Counted from the first letter of the stretch, positions 1 through 9,244 are shown. The stretch is DNA of 64,000 nt from Pelagimonas sp. (GCA_025210455.1 JAOARQ010000059.1:22400-86399); one strand, 5' to 3'. Translations and numbers: made by a program. Notes: generated from the letters alone by a model not told the origin.

Positions 1-1
1 G

Positions 2-1285
2 CGGCGGGGCTTTTTGACCATGGCGGCGGGCGCAGGCGCGCTGGCCGCCGCTGGCGCAGGCAGCAAGGCACAGGCGCAGGTGGCCACAAAAGCCCGGATC
101 GTCATTCTGGGCGCAGGCGCGGCAGGCACCGCGCTGGCGAACCGGTTGAATGCCCGTCTGGATGGGGCGCAGATCACCGTGGTGGACGGCAGAACACAGC
201 ACATCTATCAGCCGGGCCTGACCCTTGTGGGCACCGGGCTGAAACCCGCCAGCTATGTGGTCAGCGACACCAGCTATTGGTTTGACGCAGGCATCACCCT
301 GAAACAGGAGCACGCCGCCAATATCGACCCTGAGGCCAATCGGCTCACTCTCGCCGGGGGCGAGGTGCTGGAATATGATTATCTGGTGGTCGCCACCGGG
401 ATCGAGCTGAACTATGCGGCCATTGATGGCTTTGAAATGGGGATGATTGGCAAGGACGGTGTGGGGTCAATCTATGCGGGGCCGGAAGCGGCGGCAGCCA
501 CATGGCAGGCAGCGGGCAGATTTACCGAAACCGGGGGTGTTGGTCTGTTCTGTCGCCCGCAGACAGCGCTGAAATGTGCTGGGGCACCGATCAAGCATAC
601 ATTTTTGATTGACGATATTGCGCGTCACAACGGGGGCCGCCCCAAGGCCGATATCACCTATTTCGCCCACAATAAGGCGCTGTTTGGCGTGCCTATCGTC
701 TCAGAGAAGATCCGCATGATTATGGGTGATCGTGATATCAAAACCGAATACGAACACCATGTGTCTGCGATTGATGCCGGGGCGAAGACAGTGACCTTCA
801 CCACACCTGACGGCGATTATGAGCGCGACTATGACTATATCCACATCGTGCCCCCGCAACGTGCCCCCAAGGTGGTGCGTGAAAGCGGGCTAAGCTGGGC
901 CAATGCGCCCGAGGGCTGGATGGAAGTGAACAAATTCAGCCTGCGCCATGAACGATATAAGAATGTCTTTGGCATCGGCGATGTGGCAGGCGTACCCAAA
1001 GGCAAGACGGCGGCTTCGGCCAAATGGCAGGTACCGGTCTGCGAAGCGCATCTGGTGGCGGATATCGCGGGCAAGACCTCGGATGCGTCATACAATGGCT
1101 ATACATCCTGCCCGCTGATCACGCAGATCGGGCGCGCGATGCTGATCGAATTTGACTACAACAACAACCTGACCCCCTCTTTTCCGGGCGTGATTGCGCC
1201 GCTCGAAGAGCTTTGGATCAGTTGGTTGATGAAAGAGGTCGCCCTGAAAGCAACCTATAACGCCATGTTGCGTGGCAAAGCCTGA
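2..1285 (+). CDS. Sulfide:quinone oxidoreductase-like FAD/NAD(P) flavoprotein, 5'-truncated by window
   Basis: The open frame runs in from the window edge, and its first codons read R-R-G-F-L followed by an Ala/Gly-rich hydrophobic stretch ending near AQAQ, i.e. most of a twin-arginine signal; the true start lies outside. Numbering from the first in-window start-like codon (14), the mature part opens with a Rossmann motif (RIVILGAGAAG). Cys188 (KCAGAPIK) and Cys366 (SCPLIT) match the paired redox cysteines of the SQR family; Cys180 is an extra one. Such enzymes oxidise sulfide to polysulfide or sulfur and reduce quinone. The Tat signal suggests it works on the periplasmic side. The next gene, a small membrane protein, starts 12 bases later and is probably co-transcribed. 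Flavocytochrome c sulfide dehydrogenase flavin subunit is the main alternative. Confidence 0.8.
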   Translation, partial: RRGFLTMAAGAGALAAAGAGSKAQAQVATKARIVILGAGAAGTALANRLNARLDGAQITVVDGRTQHIYQPGLTLVGTGLKPASYVVSDTSYWFDAGITLKQEHAANIDPEANRLTLAGGEVLEYDYLVVATGIELNYAAIDGFEMGMIGKDGVGSIYAGPEAAAATWQAAGRFTETGGVGLFCRPQTALKCAGAPIKHTFLIDDIARHNGGRPKADITYFAHNKALFGVPIVSEKIRMIMGDRDIKTEYEHHVSAIDAGAKTVTFTTPDGDYERDYDYIHIVPPQRAPKVVRESGLSWANAPEGWMEVNKFSLRHERYKNVFGIGDVAGVPKGKTAASAKWQVPVCEAHLVADIAGKTSDASYNGYTSCPLITQIGRAMLIEFDYNNNLTPSFPGVIAPLEELWISWLMKEVALKATYNAMLRGKA

Positions 1286-1297
1286 GGAGCGCGAGCA

Positions 1298-1654
1298 ATG
1301 AAAGAACTGACATTCGGCACCCTGATCGCGGTTTTTGAAGAGGTCTTTGGCCGCGGGCTGTTCTGGGCCATGGTGGCCTTTGCGGCGTTGATCACCCTGG
1401 CCTATCTGTTTGTCCTGTTCCGTGACCGGGCGGTGAGTTGGAAAAAATTCCTCTGGGCGCAGCTGTCGATGCCCTTTGGCGCAATTGCAGCGGTGCTGTT
1501 TGTGCAGAAAATGACCAATTCCGGCTTTGTCGATCTGGGCGGGCCGATTGATATCATTGTGCTGCTTGCAGTTGCCGTGGCCGGGGCCATTGGGCTGGCG
1601 ATTTTGGTCTATACGCTGCAATCCCTGCTGGGCAAAGGCACCCGAGAGGCCTGA
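1298..1654 (+). CDS. Small three-helix membrane protein (DUF5368-like)
   Basis: A 118-residue protein with three hydrophobic segments (about residues 20-42, 55-70 and 84-110) and a short charged loop (FRDRAVSWKKF) between the first two. A GAGCGCGAG stretch a few bases ahead of the ATG can serve as ribosome site. It follows the SQR-like flavoprotein by 12 bases, so the two likely form one transcript that ends at the hairpin at 1675. It resembles the small DUF5368 family of Rhodobacteraceae; that name is from memory. A role as membrane anchor or quinone-site partner of the flavoprotein is inference from position only. Confidence 0.6.
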   Translation: MKELTFGTLIAVFEEVFGRGLFWAMVAFAALITLAYLFVLFRDRAVSWKKFLWAQLSMPFGAIAAVLFVQKMTNSGFVDLGGPIDIIVLLAVAVAGAIGLAILVYTLQSLLGKGTREA

Positions 1655-1674
1655 GGCTACAGGGGAAATGGCCG

Positions 1675-1699
1675 GGGCGCGTTGGAACGCGCCCTTTTT
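1675..1699 (+). terminator. Rho-independent terminator after the SQR-like operon
   Basis: A 9-bp GC-rich stem (GGGCGCGTT / AACGCGCCC, two-base loop) is followed directly by TTTTT. It lies 20 bases after the stop of the small membrane protein and before the ABC transporter genes. Confidence 0.8.
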
Positions 1700-1780
1700 G
1701 GCGCGGCAAACCATAGGTCACAAATTGACATCCCCGCCCAGCCGGGCAAATTGGAGCAAATAGCTTTTTGGGGGAATGAC

Positions 1781-2596
1781 ATGAAACTGACCACCACCGC
1801 ACTGGCCCTGTGCATGGGTCTGGCAAGCACCGCCTATGCAGAAACCTGCGCCACAGGCAAAACCCTGACCGATGGCGTTCTGACCATCGCCACCGGCAAC
1901 CCAGCCTATTACCCCTGGGTTCTGGATGATGCGCCCGAGGCAGGCAAAGGATTCGAAGCGGCTGTGGCCTATGCGCTGGCCGAAGAAATGGGCTTTGCCG
2001 CGGATCAGGTGACATGGGTGCGCACCTCGTTTGATCAGGCGATCCAGCCGGGCGCGAAAGATTTCGACATCAATATGCAGCAGTTTTCGATCACGCCCGA
2101 GCGCGAAGAGATCGTCGACTTCTCCAAGCCCTATTACACCTCGGCCATGGCGGTTCTGACCACCCAATCCGTGATCGACAGCGGCGCGGCCCCAACTGTG
2201 GATAGCCTGAAAGGTCTGGTCTGGGGCGCGATGGGCAGCACCACCGCCCTGCCCATGCTGACCGACCTGATTGCCCCTGAAAAGCAGCCGCTGCTTTACG
2301 GCGACAACGTCGATGTGACCGCTGCGATGCAGGCGGGCCAGATTGATGCGGCGCTGTTTGACCTGCCGACCGCGCTGTATCTGTCGGCGGTTGTCCTGAA
2401 TGACGGTGTTATTCTGGGCCAGTTCCCGCCAGAACGCAGCGCAAACCCGGATCAGTTTGGCATCCTGATGGAAGAGGGATCCGCACTGAAAACCTGCGTG
2501 GACGACGCGCTGGACGCCCTGAGCGCAAACGGCAAGCTGGCCGAGATCGAAGCCACCTGGCTGCAGGAAACCACCGGCGTACCGCTGGTCAAGTAA
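1781..2596 (+). CDS. Polar amino-acid ABC transporter, periplasmic substrate-binding protein
   Basis: A 271-residue protein with a clear Sec signal (MKLTTTALALCMGLASTAYA, cleavage before ETCATG). The mature part has the type II binding-protein fold of the polar amino-acid family: an early strand TLTDGVLTIATGNPAYYPW, the central QFSITPEREEIVDFSKPYY signature, and a C-terminal TWLQETTGVPLVK end. The ATG at 1781 is chosen because the signal peptide starts there; the frame is open about 100 bases further upstream, but that part overlaps the preceding terminator. It captures an amino acid and hands it to the permease and ATPase encoded next. The ligand cannot be read from sequence. Confidence 0.85.
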   Translation: MKLTTTALALCMGLASTAYAETCATGKTLTDGVLTIATGNPAYYPWVLDDAPEAGKGFEAAVAYALAEEMGFAADQVTWVRTSFDQAIQPGAKDFDINMQQFSITPEREEIVDFSKPYYTSAMAVLTTQSVIDSGAAPTVDSLKGLVWGAMGSTTALPMLTDLIAPEKQPLLYGDNVDVTAAMQAGQIDAALFDLPTALYLSAVVLNDGVILGQFPPERSANPDQFGILMEEGSALKTCVDDALDALSANGKLAEIEATWLQETTGVPLVK

Positions 2597-2625
2597 GCGC
2601 GCCTTACCTTTAAAACATCGGGGGT

Positions 2626-2657
2626 GTTCGCGATGGCGAACCGGGGGCTTTGCCCCC
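2626..2657 (+). repeat. Tandem pair of short hairpins between binding protein and permease
   Basis: Two adjacent perfect inverted repeats: GTTCGC-gatg-GCGAAC (2626-2641) and GGGGGC-ttt-GCCCCC (2643-2657). No T-run follows, so they are poor terminators. Hairpins at this place in transporter operons often stabilise the upstream binding-protein message and so raise its level over the permease; that role is inferred. Confidence 0.6.
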
Positions 2658-2680
2658 TCCCCCTACCCCACAGGCTTTTC

Positions 2681-3505
2681 ATGACATCAAAACCTCTTAC
2701 GCGCCGCCAAGCCTATGAAGCCCAGCAGCGCCGCCGCGCCACGATGATTGCGGCCGGTTCGACATTTGCAGTGGTGGCTGCACTGGTCATTCTGATCCCC
2801 ATGGCCCCCGGCTGGGAGGCTGTGAAACGCGTTTTCTTTAACGGTGCGGTGTTTGCCAAAACCTTTCCCGGCCTGTTGAACGCCTTTTTGCTGGATATCG
2901 CGATTTTCCTGTGGTGCGCGCCGTTGATTGCGCTTTTGGGGCTGGCACTGGCAATTGCGCGGGATCTGCGCAGCCCGGCGCTTTATCCGCTGCGGCTGTT
3001 TTCGATGCTGTTTACCGATGTCTTTCGCGGGCTGCCGGTTATTCTGGTGATCTATCTGGTGGGGTTTGGCATCCCCGGCCTTGGTCTGCCGCGCCCGTGG
3101 AACTCGCCCTATATCTGGGGGTCACTGGCGCTGATCCTGGTCTATTCGGCCTATGTGGCCGAGGTGATCAGATCGGGCATCGATTCAATTCATGAAAGCC
3201 AGCGGTCAGCCGCGCTGTCGTTGGGCCTGTCCGGGGCTGATACCATGCGTTTTGTCGTGCTGCCCCAGGCCATTCGCCGGGTGGTACCTGCGAATATGAA
3301 CCTGTTCATTGCACTGCAAAAGGATGTGGCGTTGCTGTCGTTCATTGGTCCGGTTGAAATCTTCCGACAGGCCGGTGTGTATAAATCGCTGATGGCAAAT
3401 TTCACCCCCTATATGGGCGCGGCGCTGATCTTTCTGGCGCTGACGATCCCCGCCACGCGCTATGCCGATTACCTGATGAACCGCCAACACAAGGCCCGGA
3501 GCTAA
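2681..3505 (+). CDS. Polar amino-acid ABC transporter, inner-membrane permease
   Basis: A 274-residue protein with five or six hydrophobic segments and a basic N-terminus (RRQAYEAQQRRR). The EAA loop that docks the ATPase is visible as ESQRSAALSLGLSGADTMRF followed by LPQAIR. This is the HisM/GlnP type of permease, and only one is encoded here, so it probably acts as a homodimer. The frame is open from 2624, but that stretch codes through the tandem hairpins, so the ATG at 2681 is preferred. The ATPase gene follows after a 3-base gap. Confidence 0.85.
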   Translation: MTSKPLTRRQAYEAQQRRRATMIAAGSTFAVVAALVILIPMAPGWEAVKRVFFNGAVFAKTFPGLLNAFLLDIAIFLWCAPLIALLGLALAIARDLRSPALYPLRLFSMLFTDVFRGLPVILVIYLVGFGIPGLGLPRPWNSPYIWGSLALILVYSAYVAEVIRSGIDSIHESQRSAALSLGLSGADTMRFVVLPQAIRRVVPANMNLFIALQKDVALLSFIGPVEIFRQAGVYKSLMANFTPYMGAALIFLALTIPATRYADYLMNRQHKARS

Positions 3506-3508
3506 GCC

Positions 3509-4231
3509 ATGCTGGATCTCAAGAACATCCACAAAGCCTTTGGCGACAATCCGGTGCTGAACGGCATTGATATAACCGTCGCGCAGGGGGAAATGATCTG
3601 TCTGATCGGGGCGTCAGGATCCGGCAAATCCACATTGCTGCGCTGCATGAACCTGTTAGAGCCGATTGATGACGGGGCGATCTTGCTGGATGGCACGGAT
3701 ATCTCGGAACCGGGTCTGGATCCGCAGCCGGTGCGCCAGCGTATTGGCATGGTGTTTCAGAGCTATAACTTGTTCCCACATATGACGGCGCTGGAAAACG
3801 CCATGCTGGCCCCACGCCGGGTGTTCGGCAAAAGCCGCGCAGATCTGCGGCCCGAGCTGGAGAAGCTGTTTGCCCAATTTGGTCTGGCGGATCGCATGGA
3901 GCACTACCCGGATCAGCTGTCAGGCGGGCAGCAGCAGCGGGTGGCGATCATTCGCGCGCTGGCGATGCGGCCTGAAATCATGCTGTTTGACGAAATCACC
4001 TCGGCGCTGGATCCAGAGCTGGTGGGCGAGGTGCTGGATGTGCTGCGGCAATTGCGCGAAGGCGGCATGACCATGGTGCTGGCCACCCATGAAATGGGCT
4101 TTGCCCGCGAATTGGCGGATAAGGTCTGTTTTCTGGAAAAGGGTCAGATCCTTGAGGAAGGTGCGCCCAAAGAGATCTTTGAGCGCCCGCAGCACGAACG
4201 CACCCGCGCGTTCCTGTCCAGGGTGTTGTAG
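3509..4231 (+). CDS. Polar amino-acid ABC transporter, ATP-binding protein
   Basis: A 240-residue nucleotide-binding subunit with Walker A (GASGSGKST, about residue 32), Q-loop region ([14 protein letters not shown]), signature LSGGQQQR, Walker B ([12 protein letters not shown]) and H-loop (LATHEMGFA). Length and motifs match the GlnQ/HisP group. It starts 3 bases after the permease stop and is the last gene of the transporter operon. Two hairpins at 4272-4317 follow before the convergent oxidoreductase gene. Confidence 0.9.
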   Translation: MLDLKNIHKAFGDNPVLNGIDITVAQGEMICLIGASGSGKSTLLRCMNLLEPIDDGAILLDGTDISEPGLDPQPVRQRIGMVFQSYNLFPHMTALENAMLAPRRVFGKSRADLRPELEKLFAQFGLADRMEHYPDQLSGGQQQRVAIIRALAMRPEIMLFDEITSALDPELVGEVLDVLRQLREGGMTMVLATHEMGFARELADKVCFLEKGQILEEGAPKEIFERPQHERTRAFLSRVL

Positions 4232-4271
4232 GGGCGGCTGTTGTACTGAGAGATTTTCCCGATATGTCCCG

Positions 4272-4317
4272 CCCAACAGCTTCTGTTGGGCCGCGCCGTT
4301 CCGCCCCCACGGGGCGG
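4272..4317. terminator. Double hairpin between convergent genes
   Basis: CCCAACAG-ctt-CTGTTGGG (4272-4290) and CCGCCCC-cac-GGGGCGG (4301-4317) lie between the ABC transporter ATPase and the convergent FAD oxidoreductase. There is no clear T-run on either side, so intrinsic termination is plausible in either direction but not certain. Confidence 0.45.
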
Positions 4318-4362
4318 CGCTAAGTCACTCGGGTTAGAATGCTTCGAGATCCTGTAATGGCC

Positions 4363-5616
4363 TTACCGCAACTGGTTCAGCGTAAAGCCCAGATCATAAA
4401 ACCGTTCTGACAGCTGTTTCAGCCCCACCGGTTCCAGCGTGGTCAGCGGCAGGGGCAACTGTTCGGGATCGCCGCCGCCCAGCATCTGTGCCATCGACCG
4501 CCCAAACAGGGTGCCCGTCGTCACCCCGCGCCCGTTATAGCCAATGGGGGTAAACAGCCCCTCGTCCAGTTTGACGATGCGCGGCAGGTGATCGGGTGTC
4601 ATGGCAATAGTGCCATCCCAGCCGGTTTCAAAGGCAACAGGCCCAAGATCCGGGAACATATGGCGCAGTATCCGCCCCGCCCGGCGCATGGTCAGCCCCG
4701 ATTGCGGCGTGCCAAACATCCGCCCCATCGAGCCGACAATCAGCCGCCCTTCGGTGTCTTTTCGCAGCGAGCGCATGATCAGCCCGGTGTCCCAAAGCCC
4801 CTGTTTTCCCGGCAAAATGGCGTCCGCCAGATCCCCCAAGGGTGCGGTAGACAGCTGAAAAAAGTGAATATCCTGCCAGCATTTGCTCAGCCCCGGCCAA
4901 AGAGCATCACTATAGGCATTGGTGGCCATCACCACCGCGCGTGCGGTCACATGGCCCTGCGCGGTTTCCACCTGCCAGTTTGCCCCCACCCGGCGCAGGC
5001 CCTGCACCTGCACACCGGTTGAAATCTCGGCCCCTTCGGCCTTTGCCGCCCGCGCCAGACCGCGCGCGTAGCCCATCGGGTTGATCGTGCCAGCGCGCTG
5101 ATCCCACAGGCCTCCGGCAAAGCTGGGGCTGCCGGTCATTTCCGCCGCCTGCCCGGCGTTCAGCAATTCCACCGGCGCGCCCAGACGCTTCCATTCCTCA
5201 AACCGGCCCTGCAAATCGGCCATGCCGCGTGGCGCATGGGCAGCGTGGATGGTGCCTTCGCGGGTGGCTTCGCAGCGGATCTGGTATTTTTCGATGATCT
5301 CAAACACCTGTCGCGGCGCATCTCCGAACAGCTCCAGAAACGATGGGCCACGATCACCCAGCGCGGCCACCAGCTTGGCCGGGGGCAGCCAGAGCCCCGC
5401 ATTCACCAACCCGACATTGCGGCCCGACCCGCCATAGCCCACGCTCTGGGCTTCCAGCACATGAGCGGTCTGGCCGGCCTGCGCACAGTGCAGCGCGCAG
5501 GACAGGCCGGTATAGCCCCCGCCGATAATCGCCACATCCACAGTGCTTTCGCGAAACGCACCGCTGATCGGTTCCTCTGCCGCTGACTGGGCCCAAAGCG
5601 CTTGTTCTATGGTCAT
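4363..5616 (-). CDS. FAD-dependent amine/amino-acid oxidoreductase (DAO family)
   Basis: A 417-residue flavoprotein with the DAO-family dinucleotide motif near the N-terminus (VDVAIIGGGYTGLSCALHCA) and GSGRNVGLVNAGLW downstream, typical of the PuuB/glycine-oxidase branch. The C-terminal part has GWDGTIAMTPDHLPRI and GYNGRGVTTGT, the second FAD-contact region. The start at 5616 is set by GGAGG five bases upstream. These enzymes oxidise amines or small amino acids with FAD. The neighbouring amino-acid ABC transporter on the other strand fits such a substrate, but that link is inference. The rhodanese gene diverges from it. Confidence 0.75.
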   Translation of the reverse strand: MTIEQALWAQSAAEEPISGAFRESTVDVAIIGGGYTGLSCALHCAQAGQTAHVLEAQSVGYGGSGRNVGLVNAGLWLPPAKLVAALGDRGPSFLELFGDAPRQVFEIIEKYQIRCEATREGTIHAAHAPRGMADLQGRFEEWKRLGAPVELLNAGQAAEMTGSPSFAGGLWDQRAGTINPMGYARGLARAAKAEGAEISTGVQVQGLRRVGANWQVETAQGHVTARAVVMATNAYSDALWPGLSKCWQDIHFFQLSTAPLGDLADAILPGKQGLWDTGLIMRSLRKDTEGRLIVGSMGRMFGTPQSGLTMRRAGRILRHMFPDLGPVAFETGWDGTIAMTPDHLPRIVKLDEGLFTPIGYNGRGVTTGTLFGRSMAQMLGGGDPEQLPLPLTTLEPVGLKQLSERFYDLGFTLNQLR

Positions 5617-5688
5617 TTTTTCCTCCGCCGCAAACCCTTGCACCCAAAGCCAAGCCGGGTCAATCTCTGCCGTAGAGGGAGATGTCTG

Positions 5689-6090
5689 ATGCAGAAATTA
5701 AAACGCAGCTCGGCGCAGATGGTGGCAGAGGCCCGCGCGCGGATCGAAGAAGTCAACGCCGAGGAATTGCAGGCGATGATGGATGATCCCGGCGTGGTGA
5801 TTGTCGATATTCGCGATGTGCGCGAACGGCAGATCAAGGGGTTTATTCCCGGATCTGTCCATGCGCCGCGTGGCATGGTGGAATTCTGGGTCGATCCGGA
5901 AAGCCCGTATTTCAAACCCGTGTTTGGAGAGGACAAAAAATTTGTCTTTCACTGCGCGGCTGGTTGGCGTTCCGCGCTAACGGTGGCGACTTTGCAGGAT
6001 ATGGGCTTTGAAGCGGCGCATCTGCGTGATGGGTTCAAAGAATGGGAAGCCGCAGAAGCCCCGATTGAGTTTCCCGAGCCGCGCAAATAA
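5689..6090 (+). CDS. Single-domain rhodanese-like protein
   Basis: A 133-residue protein with one rhodanese domain: VVIVDIRDVRERQIKGFIPG near the start and an active-site loop HCAAGWRS with Cys89 as the persulfide-carrying residue. There is no signal peptide, so it is cytoplasmic. An AGGGAG site precedes the ATG at 5689. It may transfer sulfane sulfur. A functional connection to the SQR-like protein at the left edge is possible but they are 4 kb apart in different transcripts. Confidence 0.85.
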   Translation: MQKLKRSSAQMVAEARARIEEVNAEELQAMMDDPGVVIVDIRDVRERQIKGFIPGSVHAPRGMVEFWVDPESPYFKPVFGEDKKFVFHCAAGWRSALTVATLQDMGFEAAHLRDGFKEWEAAEAPIEFPEPRK

Positions 6091-6128
6091 CGTCCCGGGC
6101 GCAGGGTGACCGCGCCCGGATCAAATCC

Positions 6129-7538
6129 TCAATCCGGGATCACCTTGCCCGGATTCAGGATCCCTTTGGGATCCAGCGCGGTCTTGATCGCGCGCATCAT
6201 ATCCAGTGCAACCGGATCTTTGCGCCGCGCCATCGACACACGTTTTGATGTGCCGATGCCGTGTTCCGCCGAGAATGACCCGCCCAGATCGCGCACCACC
6301 TCTTCGACGGCCTCAAGGATCTGATCAGCCTTGTCCGCGGCCTCGTCCGACAACCAAAGGGTGTAATGCGCGTTGCCATCCCCCAGATGCGCGACCATGA
6401 TAGGCGTGCAGTTGGGATCAAAGCTCAGGGCACGTTTGGTGGCCTCATTGATAAAACGCTCCATCCGGTCCAACGCCACGGCCACATCAGAGATGACAAT
6501 CGGGCGGTGTTGCAAGGTGACCTCGGCGGCGACCTCACGAATGGCCCACATCTGTTTGCGCTGCGCGTCGGATTGCGCCACCACCGCATCCAGCACATCA
6601 CCGCTTTCGAACAGATCGCTCAGCGCTGTTTCAAGGAAACTGGCCAGCGGCAGGCTGCCATCAGCCCCTAGCGTCACATCGCGGGGGGCGGTGGCTGAGA
6701 GTTCGATCAGCAGGTTGACCTCGTGATCCTGACCCAGTGGCAAAACCGCATCTGGGTGCATTTTAGCATAAGCCCGCATATAGGTTTTCGGCATGAATTC
6801 AAACGCTTCGACCGCACCGCCGGTAGTTTCCTGCAAGGCGTTCAGCAGCCGCAGCGCACCCGAAAGCGATTTGGCAGCGACCATGGCCGTGGCATAGGCG
6901 CGGGGTTTGGGAACCAGCTTTAGCACCGCGGCGGTGATGATGCCCAGCGTGCCCTCAGCGCCAATCAACAGGTGGCGCAGATCATAGCCCGTGTTGTTTT
7001 TGTGCAGCTCAGTCAGCAGATCAACGATGCGCCCATCGGCCAGCACCGCCTCAATCCCCAGCACCAGATCGCGGGTATTGCCATAGCGCAGCACGTTGGA
7101 TCCACCCGCATTTGTTGACAGGATCCCGCCCAGCCGGGCCGAGCCTTTGGCGCCAAATGTCATGGGAAATGAAAGATCCTGCGCATGAACCGCATCATGC
7201 AGATCGCTCAGAATCACTCCAGCTTCGACCACCGCTAGGCGGGCTTCGGGGCGGATTTCACGCACTGCGTTCATACGGTCCAGCGACAGCATGATGGCCC
7301 CCTCAGCGCGGGTGCCACCAGATAATCCTGTGTTGCCCGCCACCGGCACCACAGTGATGTTCTGGGCGTAGGCCAGCGTCATGATGCCCGAGACCTGCGC
7401 AGTTGTGCGCGGGCGCAGCACGCAAAGCGGTGTCCAGCTGTATTGCCCTGTCCAGTCCTGCGTCCAGGGGGCCATATCCGCCCCTGTGACCACAGCGTCA
7501 TCGCCCAGAAGCGATATGAGTTCTTTGATCAAATCCAT
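6129..7538 (-). CDS. FAD-binding (VAO/GlcD-type) hydroxyacid oxidoreductase
   Basis: About 469 residues. The N-terminal PP-loop FAD domain contains VLRPRTTAQVSGIM and VPVAGNTGLSGGTRAEGAIM; the C-terminal FAD-oxidase domain ends with SAEHGIGTSKR and LDPKGILNPGKVIPD. This is the pattern of D-lactate, D-2-hydroxyglutarate or glycolate dehydrogenases. A GTG at 7565 would add nine residues and sit 4 bases after the preceding stop; the ATG at 7538 is preferred without a strong ribosome site to decide. It ends the minus-strand set nudC - SRPBCC - this gene. Confidence 0.8.
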   Translation of the reverse strand: MDLIKELISLLGDDAVVTGADMAPWTQDWTGQYSWTPLCVLRPRTTAQVSGIMTLAYAQNITVVPVAGNTGLSGGTRAEGAIMLSLDRMNAVREIRPEARLAVVEAGVILSDLHDAVHAQDLSFPMTFGAKGSARLGGILSTNAGGSNVLRYGNTRDLVLGIEAVLADGRIVDLLTELHKNNTGYDLRHLLIGAEGTLGIITAAVLKLVPKPRAYATAMVAAKSLSGALRLLNALQETTGGAVEAFEFMPKTYMRAYAKMHPDAVLPLGQDHEVNLLIELSATAPRDVTLGADGSLPLASFLETALSDLFESGDVLDAVVAQSDAQRKQMWAIREVAAEVTLQHRPIVISDVAVALDRMERFINEATKRALSFDPNCTPIMVAHLGDGNAHYTLWLSDEAADKADQILEAVEEVVRDLGGSFSAEHGIGTSKRVSMARRKDPVALDMMRAIKTALDPKGILNPGKVIPD

Positions 7539-7569
7539 ACAGGTTTGATGGGCCGCCCCTGACACCCTG

Positions 7570-8037
7570 TCAAGCGCTGCGGCGCAGTTTGTCTTCCAGA
7601 TCTTTGGCCAGAACCCCCATGCGCACGCGGAAACGTTTGTCCAACCCGCCTTTGGCCAGTTTCAACGATTGCACCAGCAGGCGCGCAGACAGGGTTTTGG
7701 GCAGGAAATCAACGGTGGTGCTGATGCGGGTGCGCCCCCGGCTTAAGGCCACGACATCGACCACCAGACGCACCTCAAGCCCGCCAGAGACCGTGTCAAA
7801 AATCATCTGTTCCGGGGCGGAAAATTTGGACAGGGCGATATTGGCCTGCCGTTTCTTGCCACGAAAATTGAAGCCCACGCGCCATGTGCGCCCCTCACCG
7901 GTAACGGTGCCTTCACTCAGGCGTTCAACCTCGATACCGCGGCGCAGGGCCTGACGTTCGTGATTTTCGAAATCCGACAGATCCGCAAAAACGCGGTCCA
8001 ATGGGGCCTCAATGTCTTCTTTTGCGGTCAACTGCAT
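7570..8037 (-). CDS. SRPBCC-fold protein
   Basis: A 155-residue protein with the START/Bet v1-like pattern: an N-terminal MQLTAKEDIEAPLDRVFADL followed by alternating strands (RTWRVGFNFRGKKRQANI, TRISTTVDFLPKTL) and a long C-terminal helix. No signal peptide and no catalytic motif is visible. It sits between nudC and the FAD oxidoreductase on the same strand; the next gene begins within 4 to 35 bases of its stop, depending on start. SRPBCC proteins bind hydrophobic ligands; the ligand here is unknown. Confidence 0.7.
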   Translation of the reverse strand: MQLTAKEDIEAPLDRVFADLSDFENHERQALRRGIEVERLSEGTVTGEGRTWRVGFNFRGKKRQANIALSKFSAPEQMIFDTVSGGLEVRLVVDVVALSRGRTRISTTVDFLPKTLSARLLVQSLKLAKGGLDKRFRVRMGVLAKDLEDKLRRSA

Positions 8038-8118
8038 CTGATCTGCCTTTTAAATCTGCCTTGTGTTCAACCTGTCAAAGCGGGAAACAATCACCGGTCT
8101 TTGCGGCGTATTTTGCCT

Positions 8119-9075
8119 TTAATCCAGACGATCCGCCAGCCAATTTCGCAAAAGAAAATGCGCGATTGCCCCTTTGCGGGCGGGCAGAACATCCGGGTGG
8201 TTTCCGGCAAAAGCCTCTGCCACCTCTTCGCGGGTCATCCAGCGGGCATCTTCCAGTTCGTTCGGGTCGAGGGTGATGGTATCGTCCAGCGCCTCTCCAT
8301 AGCAGCCGAACATTAACGAAGAGGGAAAAGCCCAGGGCTGGCTGGCCAGATAGCGCACCTGCCCCACCTTGATCCCCGCCTCTTCCCAGGTTTCACGGCG
8401 CACGGCGGCCTCGATGGTTTCGCCCGGTTCGACGAACCCAGCAAGACAGGAATACATGCCTTTTGGCCAGCCGGGCGAGCGGCCCACCAGTGTTTTATTG
8501 CCATGGGTGATCAACATGATCACCACCGGGTCGGTGCGGGGGAAATGCGGCGTGCCGCAGCTGGGGCACATGCGTTCCCAGCCGGATTTGGTCTTTTCGC
8601 TGGGCGCACCGCAGCGGGCGCAGAACCGATGGCTGTCGTGCCAGCTGAAAACCGCTTTGGCGGTGGCGGCCAGTTCTGCATCGCGCGGGGTCAGCCGCGT
8701 CATGATACGGCGCAGTTCGGCAAAGACATGGCCCTGAGGCAGGCTGGGATGGCACTGTTCGGTGACATCCAGAAAGCTGTCGGCATCGGCTTTTTGCGCG
8801 GCCTCCCAACTGGAAATGTCGTGGGCGAAGATCGCGGCCCCCTCTTCGCGGCCCAGCAGGATCGGCGGTGTCTGCGACTCGGAGAGGATCGGATGTGTAA
8901 GCGGCAGGCGCTGAAGTACGCCCTGCGCATCAATCAAAGGCTTGCCGCGCCACAGCAGGACCGTGCGGGTCTGATCATCCTGCATCACCGCAGATAAAGC
9001 CTTGATATCGCCACGCATTTCCGCTGCGCGATCCAGCCCTGATCCCCCAAAGGTGACTGTTTCTGCCTGTATCAT
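8119..9075 (-). CDS. nudC: NADH pyrophosphatase (NudC)
   Basis: A 318-residue protein with the full NudC architecture: variable N-terminal domain, a four-cysteine zinc ribbon (CARCGAPSEKTKSG then CPSCG), the Nudix box GFVEPGETIEAAVRRETWEE and, after it, the NADH-specific SQPWAFPSSLM element. NudC hydrolyses NAD(H) to NMN(H) and AMP and removes NAD caps from RNA. The frame is open to 9141, but the ATG at 9075 (MIQAETVTFGG) fits the family start. It is transcribed away from the CpdB-like gene. Confidence 0.92.
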   Translation of the reverse strand: MIQAETVTFGGSGLDRAAEMRGDIKALSAVMQDDQTRTVLLWRGKPLIDAQGVLQRLPLTHPILSESQTPPILLGREEGAAIFAHDISSWEAAQKADADSFLDVTEQCHPSLPQGHVFAELRRIMTRLTPRDAELAATAKAVFSWHDSHRFCARCGAPSEKTKSGWERMCPSCGTPHFPRTDPVVIMLITHGNKTLVGRSPGWPKGMYSCLAGFVEPGETIEAAVRRETWEEAGIKVGQVRYLASQPWAFPSSLMFGCYGEALDDTITLDPNELEDARWMTREEVAEAFAGNHPDVLPARKGAIAHFLLRNWLADRLD

Positions 9076-9244
9076 CTTATCTGCCCTCACCCGATATTGA
9101 CCCGCGCCGCCGTCTGCGCCAACGTGACAATACGAGGGCAAAGCAGATAACGCTGCGTGATCTGTGAAAGAATTTGATCAATGTCACAAGACCTTCGAAT
9201 GACTATCGTAAGCATTTCAGCACAAACGACCATCAGGTGATCCC

